64,000 nt of DNA, taken from contig JAHNZQ020003148.1 in NCBI GenBank assembly GCA_019155205.2, positions 439,103 to 503,102 on the forward strand, written 5' to 3'. Both the position numbers and the translations under genes were made by a program. This document shows, in pieces, positions 10,942 to 20,339 of this stretch (positions are counted from its first letter, which is position 1; each line of letters begins with the position of its first letter). The DNA comes from Gracilaria vermiculophylla. Lineage: Eukaryota; Rhodophyta; Florideophyceae; Gracilariales; Gracilariaceae. The notes beneath the pieces are model-generated. The model did no database searches. It was given only the letters and a program-made list of their open reading frames with translations, and was not told the origin of the DNA.

Positions 10942-13194
10942 ATGGGTATTCCAAAGATGTTCCGATTCCTCACGGACCGCTATCCGTTAATACTACAGCG
11001 TCTTGATGAGGACCATGTTTTCGATCACTTTTATCTCGACATGAACGGAATAATTCATCAGTGCACTCATCCCAGCGACACTGAGATTGCAATCGAGAAT
11101 CTGGATGAGATGTTTGCTCGAATCTTCGAGTACACAGAACGCCTATATCGCATCGTATCTCCAAGAAGGCTCATGCTTCTTGCCGTCGATGGAGTTGCTC
11201 CGCGTGCCAAAATGAATCAGCAACGAAGTAGAAGATTTCGTTCAGCCAAGGATGCCGAGAGAGCTATGGCTGATGCTATTGCCAGAGGCGATGAAATTCC
11301 AGACGGAAAGCCTTTTGATTCCAATTGCATCACTCCCGGCACTGAGTTCATGTTCGAGCTTTCGCAGCGATTTCGGAGTTGGATACATGAGAAAATGTCG
11401 ACCGATCCTGCCTGGCAGCAAGGTTGCACAGTTGTTTTTTCTGGTTCGGAGGCTCCAGGTGAGGGGGAACATAAGATAATGGACTTTATCAGAAAGTGGA
11501 AGAAGTCACCAAACTTTGACCCACAAATTCGTCACTGTATGTACGGACTGGACGCTGACCTCATGATGCTCGGCCTCGTCGTTCACGCCCCACATTTCAC
11601 TCTCTTACGCGAAAAAGTCAGATATAGGAAGAAGCAGCGAAAAATACCGGTGATGACTGGTACGGACAGCGATGCCGATGAATTTCAGTTGCTCGAAATC
11701 GCGTTACTCAGGGATATGCTGTTCCTTGAATTCAAAAGAGAGGATGCTCCTGAGTCATGGACGCGTTCAAAGGGGCGACGTGGCCCTTCTCAGCTTGAGA
11801 GGAATGCCCTAAAAGTCACTTTTCCCGATGGCAATTCAAACTCATCTGGCACAGCAAAAGCGAAGAATCATGGTTTCCAGTATGATTCACGTCGTATTGT
11901 GGACGATTTTGTGTTTATGTGTATGCTCGTTGGAAATGACTTCCTTCCTAACATTCCACACCTTGATATTGCGGAGGGTGCGATAAATTTGATGTTTCGC
12001 ATTTACAAGCATATGCTGCCGTCTTGGGGAGGGTACTTGACTCAAGCTCATCGACTCCATCCAGACCGATTAGAATCATTTTTGGAAAAAGTTTCTCACA
12101 GCGAAATGCAATATTTTGAACATCGGAGTGAAACTGACGGCATACCGGAGTACAATTCAGTTGAATATCGTCGAAAGTACTACGAACTCAAGTTCCAGTT
12201 TAACGTCGAAAGTGAGGAAGGTCATGCCCGTGTAAAGCGCCTCCGAAAGATTTACATGGAGGGGCTTCATTGGGTTCTCCAATACTACCACAACGGTGTT
12301 CCATCATGGAACTGGTACTACCCAGAATTCTATGCAATCCTTGCAAGTGACATGAAGAGTTTAAGGTCCATCAAAGTTGCCTTCAAGAAAGGACGCCCAT
12401 TTCGTCCTCTGACGCAGCTAATGGCAGTTTTACCTCCAGAGTCGGCAGAACTACTCCCATCACCAATGCAGGAACTGATGGTTAATCCAAATTCGCCCGT
12501 GGCAAGATTCTACCCAGTGGAATTTGATGTTGACCAAAACGGGAAACGCAATGCGTGGGAAGCTGTAGTGGTTGTTCCTTTCATTGATGAAGAGAGCCTA
12601 TTGCGAGAGGTGAACTCCATCAACAAGGAAAAGGATTTCTCAAGAATAGAAAGGGAACGCGATCGGATGGGGCCTGAAAACTGGTTTCATGCCCGGAAAT
12701 ATCCGAGGTCTGAATTGAGAATATTGCCTGTCCGGCCTTCCAAGTACTACATTCCACGGAGATCAAGGAGCACATCGCCCGCGGGCAGGACATCTAGTAG
12801 TTCCCCACGGAAATACGGTCCTCCGAGAGGTATATCACCAAGGGATCAGTCAAGGAGCAGTGGTGAGAATCAGCAAGCGAGAGGAGTTCCGAGCAAAACG
12901 TCCAGGAAAATGGACGCTGCCGGAAAACAGGAGTCCGGCCATGGGAAGAAATCAAGTTCTTTCTCTTCACGCGGCTCGAGCAGTTCTGACTCACTAAAAA
13001 CAGTCAAGAATAAAAGCCCCTCCCGATGGAGTCCACAGAAAGGGCGTAGCACAAAGGCAAGGGACCATTTGGACCCCACCCATCATAGAGCACCCTCGCA
13101 AGAAAAGCACAATTCTCCTGGCACATCAGGAACTCATAGGAGCGCAAGACGTTTCAGCACCGAGAAACCCGCGGAACCGCATCCTGGGGAATAG
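10942..13194 (+). CDS. XRN1-like 5'-3' exoribonuclease, short form
   Basis: A 750-residue member of the XRN family, which degrades 5'-monophosphorylated RNA. The ATG at 10942 gives the canonical start (MGIPKMFRFLTDRYP). Family motifs occur in order: FYLDMNGIIHQCTHP; the helix MNQQRSRRFRSAKD; GTEFM; APGEGEHKIMDFIR; GLDADLMMLGL; and VDDFVFMCMLVGNDFLPNIP. The XRN2-type CCHC zinc knuckle after LLREKV is absent and replaced by a short basic loop, which favours XRN1. The PAZ/tudor/winged-helix C-terminal modules of full XRN1 (usually over 1200 residues) are missing. Instead there is a Ser/Arg/Pro-rich tail of about 140 residues. It is convergent with SHMT. Confidence 0.93.
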   Translation: MGIPKMFRFLTDRYPLILQRLDEDHVFDHFYLDMNGIIHQCTHPSDTEIAIENLDEMFARIFEYTERLYRIVSPRRLMLLAVDGVAPRAKMNQQRSRRFRSAKDAERAMADAIARGDEIPDGKPFDSNCITPGTEFMFELSQRFRSWIHEKMSTDPAWQQGCTVVFSGSEAPGEGEHKIMDFIRKWKKSPNFDPQIRHCMYGLDADLMMLGLVVHAPHFTLLREKVRYRKKQRKIPVMTGTDSDADEFQLLEIALLRDMLFLEFKREDAPESWTRSKGRRGPSQLERNALKVTFPDGNSNSSGTAKAKNHGFQYDSRRIVDDFVFMCMLVGNDFLPNIPHLDIAEGAINLMFRIYKHMLPSWGGYLTQAHRLHPDRLESFLEKVSHSEMQYFEHRSETDGIPEYNSVEYRRKYYELKFQFNVESEEGHARVKRLRKIYMEGLHWVLQYYHNGVPSWNWYYPEFYAILASDMKSLRSIKVAFKKGRPFRPLTQLMAVLPPESAELLPSPMQELMVNPNSPVARFYPVEFDVDQNGKRNAWEAVVVVPFIDEESLLREVNSINKEKDFSRIERERDRMGPENWFHARKYPRSELRILPVRPSKYYIPRRSRSTSPAGRTSSSSPRKYGPPRGISPRDQSRSSGENQQARGVPSKTSRKMDAAGKQESGHGKKSSSFSSRGSSSSDSLKTVKNKSPSRWSPQKGRSTKARDHLDPTHHRAPSQEKHNSPGTSGTHRSARRFSTEKPAEPHPGE

Positions 13195-13517
13195 GTCTGG
13201 GCTCGTATTGCGTGACGCATCGGTGTGTTCTTGTTACGCGAATATTTTCTTCCGTGCAAGCTATTGACTAACTTTTTTTAAGGCGGGCCACTGTGACTAA
13301 CCGATTTGGAGAGGTCAACCAGTTCAGTTCCCTAATCTTCTCCATTTTGCTTGACCTTCACAATCAGCTAAATTCAAATCCTCCTCTGTGGAGCGGGTGT
13401 TTTACATCTCTCAAGTTTAAGGAAACCTTGATCAGGACGGCCACCTGCTGCTTCACCTGCTGCTTCACGACTAACCAATTGACAAGGATTCAATACCTAT
13501 CGTGAATTCTATAGCTC

Positions 13518-15005
13518 TTACTGGTAGACCATATCAGCGCGGTCAAACCCAATGGGTTCAAAACTCAAAGAAAATTCTTCGACTTCTTCCTTTAAAGCCT
13601 TAATTTCAGCGGCACCAGCGCCGTTATCTACAGCTTCTCGGAACGCAGATATCTTAGCTCCGGGGCCCATCTCCTTCTTCACCTGCGTAGCGATGGCGAT
13701 TCCACGATCCAGGTATTCCGCGATACTCTTGAAGTCCTCTGTGTCACATCCTCTGGTAGTCATGGCATGCGTGCCCATTCGAATACCTCCGGGGTTGAAT
13801 GCACTCTTGTCACCAGGGACAGTGTTCTTGTTTAATGCGATTCCCGCCAATTCCAGAACTCGTTCCACGCGGGCACCATCCATGTCCTTCGTCCTCAGAT
13901 TGACCAACATGAGATGGTTCTCCGTGCCTCCCGAAACGAGGTCGTAGCCTCTGTCAATGAGACCTTTGGCAAGGACTTGCGCATTGTCGAGCACCTTTTG
14001 TTGGTAATTGACGAATTCAGGTTCCTGAGCCATCTTCAGAGCAACTGCGAGCGCAGCAATAGTATGGTTGTGAGGGCCCCCCTGCAATCCAGGGAAGACA
14101 GCGGAGTTAATGGGGTTCTCGAGATTGTACATGATCTGCTCACCCTTCTTGTTGACGGAGCGAACACCTTTTCTAAAGAAAATCAGAGCTCCTCTCGGGC
14201 CACGAAGGGCTTTGTGGGTTGTGGTGGTGATCACGTCCGCATACTCGAATGGGGATGGAATAACCCCTGCCGCAATCAGGCCAGAAATGTGAGCAATATC
14301 TGCTAGCAGATAGGCACCGACCTTATCTGCGATAGCGCGCATTCGAGGGTAGTCGTAGAGTCGGGAGTATGCGCTAGCACCCGCGATGATAATTTTCGGT
14401 CTGAAGAGCACCGCCGACTCTTCCAGTTTATCGTAGTCAATGAACCCAGTACCTTCGTTGAGTCGGTATGGCATGGATTCGAAGAAAATGGAAGTGGCGC
14501 TGACACGCTTCTTGTCTGTCATAAAGCCATGGCTCAAATGACCACCGTGCGGGAGGTCGAGGCTAAGAATCCTGTCGTGTGGCTTGAGAAGGGCCGTGTA
14601 TACGGCGAGATTGGAAGGACTGCCGGAGAGTGCCTGAACGTTGACGCCCCACTCATCCGGAGAGACACGGAAGGCCTCAAGAGCGCGCTTCTGGCACAAT
14701 CGTTCACTCATATCAATGAACTCGTTTCCTCCGTAGTAGCGCGCACCGGGATATCCCTCGGAGTATTTGTTGGTCATCACTGAGCCAACGGCCTCCAACA
14801 CGGCACGAGAAGTAAAGTTTTCGGACGGAATCAGCTGAATTGATTTGATCTGACGAGACTTCTCGTGCTCGATGATGTCGTACAGTTCCGGGTCAACTTC
14901 AGCCAAAGGGGCATTCAGGGTGGATGGCGCAGCGGCAGTCGGAGTGACAGCCGGAGTGGCCAGAAAGCGACGCGAAACGTTTCTCAGGAACGTGGAGCGC
15001 AACAT
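13518..15005 (-). CDS. SHMT: Serine hydroxymethyltransferase, mitochondrial type
   Basis: A 495-residue PLP enzyme that interconverts serine and glycine with transfer of a one-carbon unit to tetrahydrofolate. The N-terminus ([20 protein letters not shown]) is a classic basic, acid-free mitochondrial presequence. The core is full length and shows [33 protein letters not shown] and the PLP-lysine site [15 protein letters not shown] (Lys265). In photosynthetic cells the mitochondrial form works with glycine decarboxylase in photorespiration. A TATAAAT-like sequence lies on this strand at about 15120-15127, some 115 bp upstream of the ATG. Nothing odd was seen. Confidence 0.97.
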   Translation of the reverse strand: MLRSTFLRNVSRRFLATPAVTPTAAAPSTLNAPLAEVDPELYDIIEHEKSRQIKSIQLIPSENFTSRAVLEAVGSVMTNKYSEGYPGARYYGGNEFIDMSERLCQKRALEAFRVSPDEWGVNVQALSGSPSNLAVYTALLKPHDRILSLDLPHGGHLSHGFMTDKKRVSATSIFFESMPYRLNEGTGFIDYDKLEESAVLFRPKIIIAGASAYSRLYDYPRMRAIADKVGAYLLADIAHISGLIAAGVIPSPFEYADVITTTTHKALRGPRGALIFFRKGVRSVNKKGEQIMYNLENPINSAVFPGLQGGPHNHTIAALAVALKMAQEPEFVNYQQKVLDNAQVLAKGLIDRGYDLVSGGTENHLMLVNLRTKDMDGARVERVLELAGIALNKNTVPGDKSAFNPGGIRMGTHAMTTRGCDTEDFKSIAEYLDRGIAIATQVKKEMGPGAKISAFREAVDNGAGAAEIKALKEEVEEFSLSFEPIGFDRADMVYQ

Positions 15006-15908
15006 GGCGGGAATGAGCGACTGAGAACCCGTTCAACAAACAACCAGCGACGAAAGGGTGAAGAAGGGACACGAGGAGTCTGAGCGGACGAGAGAGTAAC
15101 ACAGGGAGGGAGAAGTGTGATTTATACCTGACAGAGCAAGAGCAATAGCTGGCAGTAGCAACAAAGCTGTCTGGCCACACACGATATGCGCACCAAAACA
15201 GCGGTTGTCGTTCGTCGAAGAAAAGAATCTCCACGCAGCCACCGCATCATTTCAGATGCGAAACGTTACTTTTTCCGATAAATTGGATGACTCGGCAAGC
15301 GGCCACATTTCATCGCCCGATCTCGTGGCTGCAGTGCTTCTTCATCAGTCCACCGCGGTTCCAGGCGGGCAAGACAACTGCCGTGCACCTGCCGCACTTG
15401 CGTGCGCGCGCCATGCGCTTCCCCGCCACTCAGACTCATCACGCTGAGCAGCTGCCGTTGGACGCGAGTTTGCTGTACCCCACTTCATCGTTACTCGAGT
15501 TTGCCGTAATCCCCGTTTGAAGTCGCAGCCTCAACCTAATGTGTGCCTGCTTTCATCTGTCCGATATCTACTAGTTGCTCCGTATACTGAATCTCAACCT
15601 TTCATGACGGGTTTGAAGCGAAACTCTGTCGCGCAACATTGCCGACAGGTGCATCGACTCTGGCGAATCGCGCATAGGAGCACCCATACATTAAGCGTCG
15701 ATTCCCCTCAGCCCTTCCACACTGCCTCTTTTCCACAAAACTACCACCCCACACCATGTTAAACCCTCTGCTGTCACTGATGCACCAAATCAAAGCGCAC
15801 CGCCATACACCTCCGTCAGTCGCACAAACATGCCTCGCATAAAGACGGCCCGCATCGTTTGTGTTATGCTATGTGCAATTCAGCCCCTGTTCCTATTGTT
15901 CTCCAGTC
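15006..15908. other. Intergenic upstream of SHMT
   Basis: About 900 bp between the start of SHMT and the 3' end of the next minus-strand gene. Apart from the TATA-like site at about 15120 I see only short, unsupported open frames. Confidence 0.5.
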
Positions 15909-17288
15909 TTACACACCTTGCTTTCTAACCGCTCGCGTCTTTCGCCCATGATTGGCGCCTCGACCTCGTCCTCGACCTCGTCCTCGACCTCGTCCACGCC
16001 CTCTACCACGACCGCGCCCTCTTCCACTGTCACGACTAGAACTTCCATTCGCTTGCGAATGTTCTTGCATCTCAACCTGAGTTTTTCTTTGTTGATCCGG
16101 TCTAACATTCTGTTGGCTCCGATTTCTCTTCCCCTCATCTCGTATAACTGTCCGCCGCACCGCTTCCGCCGTGCCTGATGATGCACTCTTGCTTGAAGCC
16201 CCTCGGCCGTTACCGTCTGAGACTGGCGGATAATCAACATCAAGAGATTCATCGCGCGCCAGATAGTGAGAAACCCCCCCTTCAAGCGGCGCGTCGTCGT
16301 CTGCTCCCACGTACCGATCTTCATTGTCCGAAGCACGATTCATCGAACCCCCAGCACCCTCATTATCTCCATCGTTTGGCAAAATGAGCTCTTCGAGACG
16401 TCTGGCAGCGTCTCTTTCTTCCTCAGCCTGCCTTTTCGCGTCATCTCTCGCAAGACGCCTTTGCACTTGATGCGTATCCACAGCTCCCTTCGGCCTGTCA
16501 TCTTTTTTGGCGCGCTTACCGATTTGCGGTCGCCAACCATCCAACAATGCCGCAACGGCGGCATCCGCGCCACCGAACTTTTGCAGCGCCTCACGAGACA
16601 AAGAAACAGGCACATCTGCGACACGGGCGATAGTCGCTTCAACACGAGTATCTGAAGACTTCAAACGCACGTAGCCTACTCGCTCAAACTGCGGAAGGGA
16701 AAGCAGAGCGTCGAGCAGCTGCGATGCTAGTCCGACACACATTTGTCGCTGCGTCAAGCCGTTGGGGAATAACTCGCCCTCGGACTTGTTTGACAACTCC
16801 CGCAACCAGGCTTGCACTTTATCCGCTGCATCGGCCCGTTGCGAACGGGTGGACAATGCGTCAATTACGGCGACGCGACTAGCGTCGTTTGATGAAGCAA
16901 TACACGAGAGCAAGTGAAGACTATCAGCAACAAAATGCAAATCGTTGTTTCGCAAACGGTTATGAAGGGATCGAACGACGCGACTGAGTAAGGGCGTGAC
17001 TGAATGGAGTATTTTGGGAGTGTAGATTTGCAATGCGGATGGCGGAAAGAGACATATGAGGTCAAGAATGTTCTCGGGTGAAAGCTGGGCAAGTTGCGAA
17101 GTTAGCTGAGTGAAAAGGAAAGAATCATACTGCGTGTACGGTGTAGTTGCAGATGGTCGAAATGGAGGACGTGTTCGATAAGTTAGGTACGACTTGAGGA
17201 ATGAAAGAGTGGGGTCTTTTGGTGGCAGAGGAGAAAGTGGGTTCAGATCTAAGACATCATTGTCGGAAGGGTGAAAGAGTGCACCCAT
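15909..17288 (-). CDS. ASCC2-like protein with Arg/Gly tail (tentative)
   Basis: A 459-residue intronless protein. The N-terminal ~250 residues are helical (FLKSYLTYRTRPPF, ENILDLICLFPPSAL, HSVTPLLSRVVRSL) and resemble in order the helical N-domain of ASCC2/plant CUE-domain proteins. A charged linker follows. The C-terminus is a run of Arg-Gly repeats ending in ANHGRKTRAVRKQGV, which resembles the basic NHxRKxRAxxK tail of plant ASCC2. ASCC2 binds ubiquitin and the ASCC3 helicase in alkylation repair and ribosome quality control. I could not point to the CUE domain, so the assignment is an inference from both ends only; an unrelated RGG protein is the alternative. The tail is encoded by a 12-bp repeat. 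Confidence 0.75.
   Translation of the reverse strand: MGALFHPSDNDVLDLNPLSPLPPKDPTLSFLKSYLTYRTRPPFRPSATTPYTQYDSFLFTQLTSQLAQLSPENILDLICLFPPSALQIYTPKILHSVTPLLSRVVRSLHNRLRNNDLHFVADSLHLLSCIASSNDASRVAVIDALSTRSQRADAADKVQAWLRELSNKSEGELFPNGLTQRQMCVGLASQLLDALLSLPQFERVGYVRLKSSDTRVEATIARVADVPVSLSREALQKFGGADAAVAALLDGWRPQIGKRAKKDDRPKGAVDTHQVQRRLARDDAKRQAEEERDAARRLEELILPNDGDNEGAGGSMNRASDNEDRYVGADDDAPLEGGVSHYLARDESLDVDYPPVSDGNGRGASSKSASSGTAEAVRRTVIRDEGKRNRSQQNVRPDQQRKTQVEMQEHSQANGSSSRDSGRGRGRGRGRGRGRGRGRGRGRGANHGRKTRAVRKQGV
15959..15994. repeat. 12-bp tandem repeat encoding Arg-Gly tail
   Basis: Three perfect units of CTCGACCTCGTC, continuing imperfectly to about 16020. Read on the minus strand it gives alternating Gly and Arg in the ASCC2-like protein. 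Length is divisible by three, so copy-number change keeps the frame. Confidence 0.9.
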
Positions 17289-18624
17289 GTGATCGACGCT
17301 ACAAAAAGACCGGCGATTTGATTAGTGCACGGCGTGTTGAGGTTAGAAGCTCCGGAAAGAAGTCAGAAGATATGTGATTGCAACCTGCAGCGTTCGTAGA
17401 ACATGTAGCTGGCTGGAGGCGAGGTTAAAGGAAGTCTAGAAGGGTGAGAGCAACACATAAACCTGCAAAATCAGTGCCAGCGACGAGCTGTGCGCTGTCA
17501 CTTGCAGACGGCCACCGTATTGGCGAATGCCTACGTGTACACGTTGGATACGCAAAAGACGCCAGTTGTGCAAATTTTGCAGGTGTTGGTTGCAGAACGC
17601 TACCCCTGTGGCTCGGGATGCGCAGGAAAAGCGCAGCGGCAGATGTTCTTCTTCACTAGATCGAGCGCCACCCTGAAAACCGGCAGGCGAGACATGTACT
17701 GAAGGATACTTGGCAAAACGCAATGCACAGACGTTGTGGCGGCTATCACGATTGTGAGGAAGGCGACACACCCCGCGGTCCTTCGGTTTCCCATGCAGCA
17801 GAATGTGCCATGCCTCCTATGGCATATAGCGCCGCGCGATTCATGCCCATTCCGCCGCGAAATTTTGAAAAGCAAGGTCAAACTCTTTGTAAATGAGCTG
17901 AAAAGCTGGGCGTGCAGGTGATCAACCATGAACAGGATGTCGCATGGTTGTCAATCGTCATCACGTGCCCATCAACCTGAATCAAACCGACAACACGCCA
18001 CTCACGACGAGGGTCCCACGAAGGATATCATATTCCAACGCTTCTTCGGACTTGTTTCTGCACGTACAACTTTCCTACCTTCGTAGAGTGCCCGAGGCAG
18101 GGCGACAGTGCGTCGCACCTCTCGGCGAACGCACAGTTCGCGCATCTCCGCAGTCGACGTCTAACCCACCACAGGCGGCGGCGGCGCGTGCGTACATCCA
18201 CAGTTCCACCTGCGAGACGCGTCACGCGCCGCTTCGATCGCTGAAGCGTCGCTGCACAGCAAGCACAGCTTCCCCACACCCTAATTGGCGGCTTGCAGAC
18301 GACCAATGCACGCGCGCCCATCCATTAATCAACAGTAACCGTATCCCGTTTCGTGTACACCTGGAGAGTACGCTGTTGGATAGATGTAGCGCTCCATGAC
18401 GTCACGCACGCCTCCGAGCTCACGGCTGTTCTTTCGCTTTCTGAAATCCCTCTCCAGCGCAACTTGTGCGGCGCTCGTTCATTTCCTTCCCCTGTGTTTC
18501 TCCTCTCCCCGTCTCCGCTGTTCATCCGCAGCGCCGTCAGCAGCCACTTATTGTTGTGAGCTTCTGTCCGATACTCAGCCTTGCTCGTTGTCGTCGTTGA
18601 CTTTTTCCTGCATTTTCTTTTCTC
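17289..18624. other. Intergenic between divergent ASCC2-like and GPDH genes
   Basis: About 1.3 kb. It contains both 5' regions. Short open frames on both strands (for example 17944-18399 and 18028-18321) overlap one another and show no family features. The last ~200 bp before the GPDH ATG is pyrimidine-rich. Confidence 0.5.
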
Positions 18625-19788
18625 ATGAAGCCAATTGTTATTCGCACCGAGGCAGGCGCACGCTCCCATGCCACTCCCTCCCCATCTCATTCCCGTCAGG
18701 AGTCTTGTGAGAACATACTTCCCACCAAAAAGATATGCATTGTTGGAGCAGGAAACTGGGGCAGTGCTGCCGCAGTTATCATTGCCAACAACGTAAAGAA
18801 CTTTGAATACTACCACGATACCATTAAAATGTGGGTCCATGAAGAAATCATTGACGGTGAAAAGCTTACAGACATCATCAACAACACTCATTACAACGTC
18901 AAATACCTTCCCGAGCATCGTCTGCCCGATAATATTGTCGCTGTTCCAGATTTACTGGAAGCCGCTGCCGACTGTACCGTCTTCGTGTTCGTGCTTCCCC
19001 ATCAGTTCCTGCCCCGCGCCTGCAAGACGCTAAAGGGGCACATACCGCCAGACTCTATTGCGATCTCTCTCATCAAGGGCATCGACTTTAACGCGAAGGG
19101 CGTGGTACTCATGACCGACATAATCAAGAACGAGCTTTCCATAGACGTTTCCGTTCTCAGTGGTGCAAACATTGCCAATGAAATTGCTGCAGGGAAGTTC
19201 TGCGAATCCACAATTGGATATTCAAATGCTGACAATGCCATCGTTTTCTTTGAGCTGTTCAACAACCGCAACTTCCGCATCAGTCTGATTAAGGACACCA
19301 ACGCTGTGCAGGTGTTTGGCGCCCTGAAGAATGTGATTGCATTGGGCGCTGGCTTTTGTGATGCGTTGGACATGGGCAACAACACAAAGGCGGCATTAAT
19401 CCGAATCGGTCTACTCGAAATGCATCGCTTCGCCAGCAAGTACTTCTCGCCCATTCACGACGCCACCATGGTCGAGTCATGTGGCCTTGCAGACTTGATC
19501 ACAACGTGTATGGGCGGCCGTAATCGACGCGTGTCTGAAGCCTTTGCCAGAGCTCGCGGTAAACGCTCGTGGGAAGAACTGGAAGATGAGATGCTCAAAG
19601 GACAAAAGCTGCAGGGGACAAGCACTGTGTTGGAAGTGATGAAGATTCTCAAACGAGATCAATGTGTGGAAGAGTTTCCCTTCATAAAACTGATTTACCA
19701 GATCGCCTATGAAGGTGCAGAAATTGAGACGATTGTGGATTTCCCGGACGAGCATGCGGCTGCGGCTTTGGACGATCTCGATGATTAA
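18625..19788 (+). CDS. GPDH: NAD-dependent glycerol-3-phosphate dehydrogenase
   Basis: A 387-residue enzyme that reduces dihydroxyacetone phosphate to sn-glycerol-3-phosphate. The Rossmann motif GAGNWGSAAA is at residues 41-50. The N-terminal ~34 residues precede the usual GPD1 start; they lack a clear transit signal, so the protein is probably cytosolic. Family motifs follow: SLIKGIDF, LSGANIANEIAAGKFCESTI, and the catalytic-region GALKNVIALGAGFCDAL with NNTKAALIRIGLLEM. The length matches eukaryotic GPD1 types. In red algae G3P feeds glycerolipids and floridoside, the main soluble carbon store, so this gene may serve both; that is inference. It is convergent with the KEA gene. Confidence 0.96.
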   Translation: MKPIVIRTEAGARSHATPSPSHSRQESCENILPTKKICIVGAGNWGSAAAVIIANNVKNFEYYHDTIKMWVHEEIIDGEKLTDIINNTHYNVKYLPEHRLPDNIVAVPDLLEAAADCTVFVFVLPHQFLPRACKTLKGHIPPDSIAISLIKGIDFNAKGVVLMTDIIKNELSIDVSVLSGANIANEIAAGKFCESTIGYSNADNAIVFFELFNNRNFRISLIKDTNAVQVFGALKNVIALGAGFCDALDMGNNTKAALIRIGLLEMHRFASKYFSPIHDATMVESCGLADLITTCMGGRNRRVSEAFARARGKRSWEELEDEMLKGQKLQGTSTVLEVMKILKRDQCVEEFPFIKLIYQIAYEGAEIETIVDFPDEHAAAALDDLDD

Positions 19789-20339
19789 CTTCCATCCCTC
19801 TGTTCTCAAAGCTTGGGATCGTAAGTGGCCTGATTCTTTGTACTCCTATCCCTTGCTTCGCATTTCTATTTTTTTCTTCTCAAAAGAAAGTGTCACACGC
19901 AGGGAGCGAGACGGCGATGAATTTACACAGTGGTATATTCGCGATCCCAATGATTCCTATATACTTGAATGCGGTTTGACTCCAAACTATATCTGCTATA
20001 ATGGCTAAATGTAGTGCACAACGAGTAGGAAAGGAACATAGACAAGAGACATAAATAACTGTTCATCGACTGCAATCCGTAGCTGTTGTCGCTTTCTCAC
20101 AACTACCAAAATTTTGAACAACACAGTGCATGTTCAGAAAATGTACGAATGGATTCCAAGCCCATATGATTTCGATCCGGAGGGCGTCAGCTCAGTAGCA
20201 AAAAAAACCATCACCAGGATGAAGAAGTGGGTTACCAAAACTTCATGTGTTGATAGCGACCGAAATTCCTCGACGATATAGATATGATACAATGGATGCA
20301 CCCGATAGGATATTTCTAGAATCCCGCGCTGCCAGATGA
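19789..20339. other. Intergenic between convergent GPDH and KEA genes
   Basis: A 551-bp AT-richer interval containing two 3' ends. No gene was seen. Confidence 0.6.
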
